Positions 22,911 through 25,755 of a stretch of DNA of 25,755 nucleotides are shown in pieces (within the stretch, counting starts at the first letter, position 1; each line of letters starts with the position of its first letter). The position numbers and the translations under genes were made by a program. The stretch comes from a virus: positions 1 through 25,755 of IMG/VR virus record IMGVR_UViG_3300021960_000452; one strand, written 5' to 3'. Below the pieces are notes generated by a model. That model ran no database searches, was not told the origin of the DNA, and saw nothing but the letters and a program-made list of their open reading frames with translations.

Positions 22911-23479
22911 CCTGGTTTGACCGCTTTATCATTGCGTTTGCAATTTTCGCGCTGATTGTAGTTGTTGCATCGTTCAGTGCGATGGGTCAGGACACCATCT
23001 ACACAGACACCACTACACGAAGCACGGTTGAAACTACTGGGTCTATGAAGACCACAGTTAAGTCACCACCACCATCAGCTATAGCCCCACAGTTTAGTGG
23101 CGGCGCAAACTCCGACCTCTGCACCGTTGGTGTCAGCGGCGCAGTGCAGACTCAAATCCTTGGTATTAGCATGGGCCAGACGGTTCGTGATATGAACTGC
23201 GAAAAGCTGAAGAACGCTAAGACGCTTTATGATATGGGGATGAAAGTTGCGGCAGTGTCTGTCATGTGTCAGGACAAGCGTGTCTTCGATGCGATGATGG
23301 ATGCTGGCACCCCATGTCCTTATGACGGGATGATTGGGGCAGAGGCAAAAGCTGCATGGGAGTCTGACCCTGGTAAGAAGCCAGGTCAGGAGAAGACGGA
23401 GGTGTTAGGTGAAGGCACAAAGACGCTCTTTGGCGCTGGCGGTGTGCTTGGCCTCTTGGCCCTGCTACTCCTTCTCTGA
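22907..23479 (+). CDS. Exported or membrane protein with hydrophobic C-terminal tail
   Basis: This protein has 190 residues. Residues 7-27 form a signal peptide or anchor ('IIAFAIFALIVVVASFSAMG', possible cut before Q28). The next part is Thr/Ser-rich, then 'SPPPSAIAPQFSGGANSDLC' and 'TVGVSGAVQTQILGISMGQT', a segment I associate with uncharacterised marine phage proteins. Four cysteines in the middle could form disulfides in the periplasm. The final roughly 15 residues are almost only Leu, Gly and Ala and end at the C-terminus without a positive charge, so they may anchor or oligomerise. Those bases overlap the signal peptide of the next gene in another frame. The function is unknown. Confidence 0.8.
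   Translation: MTWFDRFIIAFAIFALIVVVASFSAMGQDTIYTDTTTRSTVETTGSMKTTVKSPPPSAIAPQFSGGANSDLCTVGVSGAVQTQILGISMGQTVRDMNCEKLKNAKTLYDMGMKVAAVSVMCQDKRVFDAMMDAGTPCPYDGMIGAEAKAAWESDPGKKPGQEKTEVLGEGTKTLFGAGGVLGLLALLLLL
23398..23402 (+). promoter_or_regulatory. Ribosome binding site deciding the GTG start at 23409
   Basis: GGAGG lies six bases before GTG 23409, inside the previous gene. It is one of the best Shine-Dalgarno matches in the window. It supports a start 71 bases upstream of the previous stop rather than a later one, and only this start gives the product a signal peptide. Confidence 0.8.
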
Positions 23480-24299
23480 GCCATACGAGTACGGAATAAC
23501 GTACAACGCCGCTGCTAATGGTATGTCTTGGAGCATGACGACCGAAACGCTTGGCGTGCCTGCGGCTCCTGGCATGGAGATAAATGGCGTTCTCTATCGG
23601 TATAGGACAGTCAAACAAACCAACGATGATTTTAAAGTCACCATAAGCAACAAAGACACCCAAGGCGGCTACATATTCAGGGAGACTGATGACTGGTCTG
23701 GTGTGCCTGGTAATCGCATTACCAAATTCATTCCAGTTGAGTTGTCACCTATAGCGCGCTGGGGTGAAGGGTCTATCACAACGGAAGGCGTTGGTCAGGT
23801 GCAAGACCAGTTCGTTGTCTACACGTTTCGGTTTGAGGAGTGTGTCAATCCTGAAACCACACCAGGTTGCCCAGGGTATGTAGACCCTCTGCTTTATCAA
23901 GCAAATACACCACAGATTGAAATCTATAACACACTGGAAGATGAGAGCGTAACTAACGCGCTGGACCCGACCAATCCTGACCTCTACGAGGAAGACAAAG
24001 AAGAGGCTGCTAAAGAAGACGACGAAAAAGAAAAAGATAAAGATGACATGGAAAAGGCTCTTGCTGCTTCTCAGAATGCCATCACTTTAGCTAGCACCAT
24101 ATCGCAGGAAGCGCTGGTAAATGCTATGAATGCGACAGTAAACATGACCACCTATTATGCCGTTCGCATTGATGGTGGCGCTTATAAAGAGACACAAAAA
24201 CTTGTGGACAGTCAACTCCCAGAGAACCGCAAAGGACTGCGGAATGGATTGGCTCAACAACTGCTACATGACCAGATGGTTGATGCTCAATACAAATAG
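23409..24299 (+). CDS. Secreted protein with acidic Lys/Glu/Asp linker, unknown
   Basis: This protein has 296 residues from GTG 23409. Residues 1-23 form a signal peptide ('MKAQRRSLALAVCLASWPCY', then SFS, with a likely cut before EPYEYG). The first mature half has 'YEYGITYNAAANGMSWSMTT', 'INGVLYRYRTVKQTNDDFKV' and a Cys pair near 'FEECVNPETTPGCPGYVDP'. Residues about 193-220 are a run of Glu, Lys and Asp, probably helical or disordered. The C-terminal part is helical ('QNAITLASTISQEALVNAMN'). No family is recognised. It lies in a run of exported proteins and shares 71 bases with the previous gene. Confidence 0.8.
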   Translation: MKAQRRSLALAVCLASWPCYSFSEPYEYGITYNAAANGMSWSMTTETLGVPAAPGMEINGVLYRYRTVKQTNDDFKVTISNKDTQGGYIFRETDDWSGVPGNRITKFIPVELSPIARWGEGSITTEGVGQVQDQFVVYTFRFEECVNPETTPGCPGYVDPLLYQANTPQIEIYNTLEDESVTNALDPTNPDLYEEDKEEAAKEDDEKEKDKDDMEKALAASQNAITLASTISQEALVNAMNATVNMTTYYAVRIDGGAYKETQKLVDSQLPENRKGLRNGLAQQLLHDQMVDAQYK

Positions 24300-24309
24300 G
24301 AGATTTGTG

Positions 24310-24804
24310 ATGAGGATAACAACGATTGCTGCGCTTGCCCTGATTATACCAGTGGCAGCAATGGCGGAAACAACCATTGAAGGTAACATAGCGTCCAAGT
24401 GCATAATTAACACTGATACCCAGGGCGTCTATGGAAACCCCACACCAGACAAGCTGAGTACAGCCACAACTGATGGCGGCGTGCTTCCTATTATTCGGTA
24501 TGATGTGGCGATAGCTGACTACTACACCGCTAAGATAACGACGCCAACCAGCTTTTCTACCAGCCCAACGCTTTCAGATACCGTTGCTTGGTCTGGTTCC
24601 ACGTCTGTTTCAAACACCTCAGACGCTTCTATGTCTGGTTATGAAACCAATAAGGTAACATATGAGGCCACGACAGAATTTGACCTGACTGTGGCTGGCA
24701 CGGTTTGGTTTGAGGTGAGTAGCACTGCGGAATATGGTTACAGCAAAGCATTCCCAGGCGGCACCTATCGAGCCATTGTGCAGGCGGAGTGCATAGCGAA
24801 TTGA
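24310..24804 (+). CDS. Secreted beta-rich protein, pilin/spore-coat-U-like by look
   Basis: This protein has 164 residues from ATG 24310, with AGGAG seven to eight bases upstream. A longer in-frame reading from 24157 would lack this signal and lie inside the previous gene. Residues 1-19 form a clear signal peptide ('MRITTIAALALIIPVAAMA'). The mature protein is a Thr/Ser-rich beta sandwich with two cysteines near its ends ('SKCIINTDTQGVYGNPTPD' and 'FPGGTYRAIVQAECIAN'), probably one disulfide. The Cys spacing and final 'PGGTYRAIV' strand recall secreted chaperone-usher/spore-coat-U pilins, but this is a weak resemblance. It overlaps the next start by four bases. Confidence 0.78.
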   Translation: MRITTIAALALIIPVAAMAETTIEGNIASKCIINTDTQGVYGNPTPDKLSTATTDGGVLPIIRYDVAIADYYTAKITTPTSFSTSPTLSDTVAWSGSTSVSNTSDASMSGYETNKVTYEATTEFDLTVAGTVWFEVSSTAEYGYSKAFPGGTYRAIVQAECIAN

Positions 24805-25190
24805 GAACGCTGGCGCTTATGGTTGGATTGATTACAGCGGCTTCCTCGGTTGCCGCTCACGAACTCACGCCTACCTATCCAAAACTGATGCCATCGTATG
24901 TGGACGGGTTGGTAAGCGCCAAGATGCGTATGTTTAACGCCAGACAAGATATTGATTACTATGAGATTGGTGTGTTTACGAAAGACATGGTGGCCATTCC
25001 GTTTGCCACAACCAATCAAATTATCAAAGTTCCACATGGCACCAGCTATGAATTTGAAATCTTCATAAGAAACAGAGACAGGCCAGCCGCCGTTTACATT
25101 TGCACGATGTCAAAGTTGCGGTCAGACAAAGCACAGAATGCAATCATATCGTCAAAGGTTTGTTCCAAGTTTGATGGCGAGTTGCAATGA
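24801..25190 (+). CDS. Secreted protein, possible periplasmic-chaperone-like fold
   Basis: The TTG at 24801 overlaps the previous stop (TTGA) and gives 129 residues with the signal peptide 'MRTLALMVGLITAASSVAA' before HELTPTYP. GTG 24789 would add four residues; GGAG at 24786-24789 suits the TTG. The mature part, 'PSYVDGLVSAKMRMFNARQD', 'DYYEIGVFTKDMVAIPFATT', 'KVPHGTSYEFEIFIRNRDRP' and 'AAVYICTMSKLRSD', reads as a single immunoglobulin-like beta domain. It is roughly like the first domain of PapD-type chaperones, followed by two Cys. Its place right after the pilin-like gene suggests partnership. The resemblance is by eye only. Confidence 0.72.
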   Translation: MRTLALMVGLITAASSVAAHELTPTYPKLMPSYVDGLVSAKMRMFNARQDIDYYEIGVFTKDMVAIPFATTNQIIKVPHGTSYEFEIFIRNRDRPAAVYICTMSKLRSDKAQNAIISSKVCSKFDGELQ

Positions 25191-25606
25191 AACGATGGGG
25201 AGTGCTGTTGATGCTTGTTGCTTGTCCCGCATACGCTGACTCTTCATCTCTAGCGTTGCAGCTTCCAAGCTCGCAGGGAACCTATGCCCAGGATGCTTTC
25301 CGAGCTGGTGACAAAGATTGCAAGAACGCGATAGGCGGCAGCGTTAATTTTGAGTTCGGTGTCCTGGGTGCGCTCAACAATGTTGGCGGGTCTTACGATT
25401 ATCAAAGTCAAGCCTTCAAGGACCAATCAAAAGACGTTGGTGTCTTTGCACGCATGGTCATACCGCTTAACGCACCGCGAGAACGCATCAACTGCAATAC
25501 GCTTTATCAGCTAGAGTTGCAGCAACGACGCCTAGAAATTCAAAAGCTACAGACCGAGCTGCAACAGCTCAAAGCAATGACAAAAAACACGAAGTTTGAG
25601 AACTGA
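25187..25606 (+). CDS. Exported protein with C-terminal coiled coil, possible lipoprotein
   Basis: This 139-residue protein starts in ATGA overlap with the previous gene. The N-terminus 'MKRWGVLLMLVACPAYADSS' is a signal peptide with two readings: a lipobox LVAC with Cys13, or signal peptidase I cleavage after AYA17. The middle, 'AIGGSVNFEFGVLGALNNVG' to 'DVGVFARMVIPLNAPRERIN', is beta-like with two Cys. Residues about 105-133 form a Gln/Leu-rich coiled coil ('RLEIQKLQTELQQLKAM'). It may be an envelope-attached oligomer. The family is unknown. Confidence 0.78.
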   Translation: MKRWGVLLMLVACPAYADSSSLALQLPSSQGTYAQDAFRAGDKDCKNAIGGSVNFEFGVLGALNNVGGSYDYQSQAFKDQSKDVGVFARMVIPLNAPRERINCNTLYQLELQQRRLEIQKLQTELQQLKAMTKNTKFEN

Positions 25607-25607
25607 C

Positions 25608-25755
25608 ATGAGCGACCTTGGAGATGAGATTGAGAAGATCGAAGCCCTCTCTGACAAGAAAATGTCACTCGGCGGGTTTCGTTTTACTCCTGCTCAGTTG
25701 GGCGTCGCTTTTGCTGCCATTAGTTCTCTCGTTGGCGCTCTTTATGCGGGCTTTG
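25608..25755 (+). CDS. Small membrane protein, N-terminal part (cut by window end)
   Basis: From ATG 25608, one base after the previous stop, 49 codons are visible and the frame is still open at the edge. The start 'MSDLGDEIEKIEALSDKKMS' is charged and is followed by 'FTPAQLGVAFAAISSLVGAL', a transmembrane segment. The layout resembles small membrane proteins in marine phage structural regions. A holin-like or anchor role is possible but not shown. It is the seventh envelope-directed gene in a row. Confidence 0.75.
   Translation, partial: MSDLGDEIEKIEALSDKKMSLGGFRFTPAQLGVAFAAISSLVGALYAGF

Noticed and set aside
24157-24309. Upstream extension of the secreted protein at 24310
   Set aside because: The longer reading overlaps the preceding gene by 143 bases and puts the signal peptide inside the protein. 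The ATG at 24310 has AGGAG and a clean signal peptide.
1-25755. tRNA or other structured RNA genes
   Set aside because: Almost every base is within a supported coding region and no cloverleaf-like segment was noticed in the few gaps.

Overview
The window is a stretch of a tailed double-stranded DNA phage or prophage genome. All supported genes lie on the + strand, packed with 1-60 base gaps or short overlaps, as in one long late (virion) transcription unit. The head and tail genes are those of a long-tailed siphovirus with an HK97-type capsid. From the major tail protein to the tail tip, the order closely follows the gene order of alphaproteobacterial gene transfer agents: major tail protein, TAC_11-like chaperone, TAC_6-like segment, tape measure, distal tail protein, DUF2163-like hub, NlpC/P60-like peptidase, tip protein. 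The fibre proteins and the exported proteins at the right end are of kinds I associate with marine phages. A marine alphaproteobacterial host is therefore likely, but this is inference: no host gene is in view. Terminase, portal, lysis, replication and integration genes are not visible.

Layout. (1) 1-1685: end of the prohead protease, HK97-fold major capsid protein, a strong UUCG hairpin and a small basic-tailed protein. (2) 1692-12017: about 10 kb of fibre, adhesin and decoration-like genes, placed between the capsid gene and the head-tail connectors. It includes a trimeric-fibre-like protein with a collagen-like Gly-X-Y stalk (4480-6552), a tail-fibre chaperone-like protein, two consecutive Fe(II)/2-oxoglutarate oxygenases (7038-8205), a second large fibre with a lectin-like C-terminus (8212-10797), a 3' remnant of another oxygenase gene (10807-10857), a further adhesin and a second chaperone. 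(3) 12077-13933: head-tail connector, head closure, gp10-like and DUF3168 tail completion proteins. (4) 13945-22677: tail tube, tail chaperones with a canonical G GGA AAC minus-one frameshift site, tape measure, distal tail and hub proteins, peptidase, the 1142-residue tip protein and a small tip-associated protein. (5) 22680-25755: seven consecutive small genes whose products carry a transmembrane segment or a Sec signal peptide. They form a phage-encoded exported-protein cassette of unknown role.

How they work together. Regions 1, 3 and 4 build head, neck and tail. Region 2 probably supplies the host-contacting surface of the particle, with dedicated folding chaperones and two oxygenases that could modify the fibres or act on host metabolism. 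Region 5 should place proteins in the host envelope late in infection. The three points most worth following are the collagen-like fibre/oxygenase cassette with its recombination scar, the TAC_11/TAC_6 frameshift fusion, and the exported cassette, two of whose genes share a 71-base overlap that is hydrophobic in both frames.
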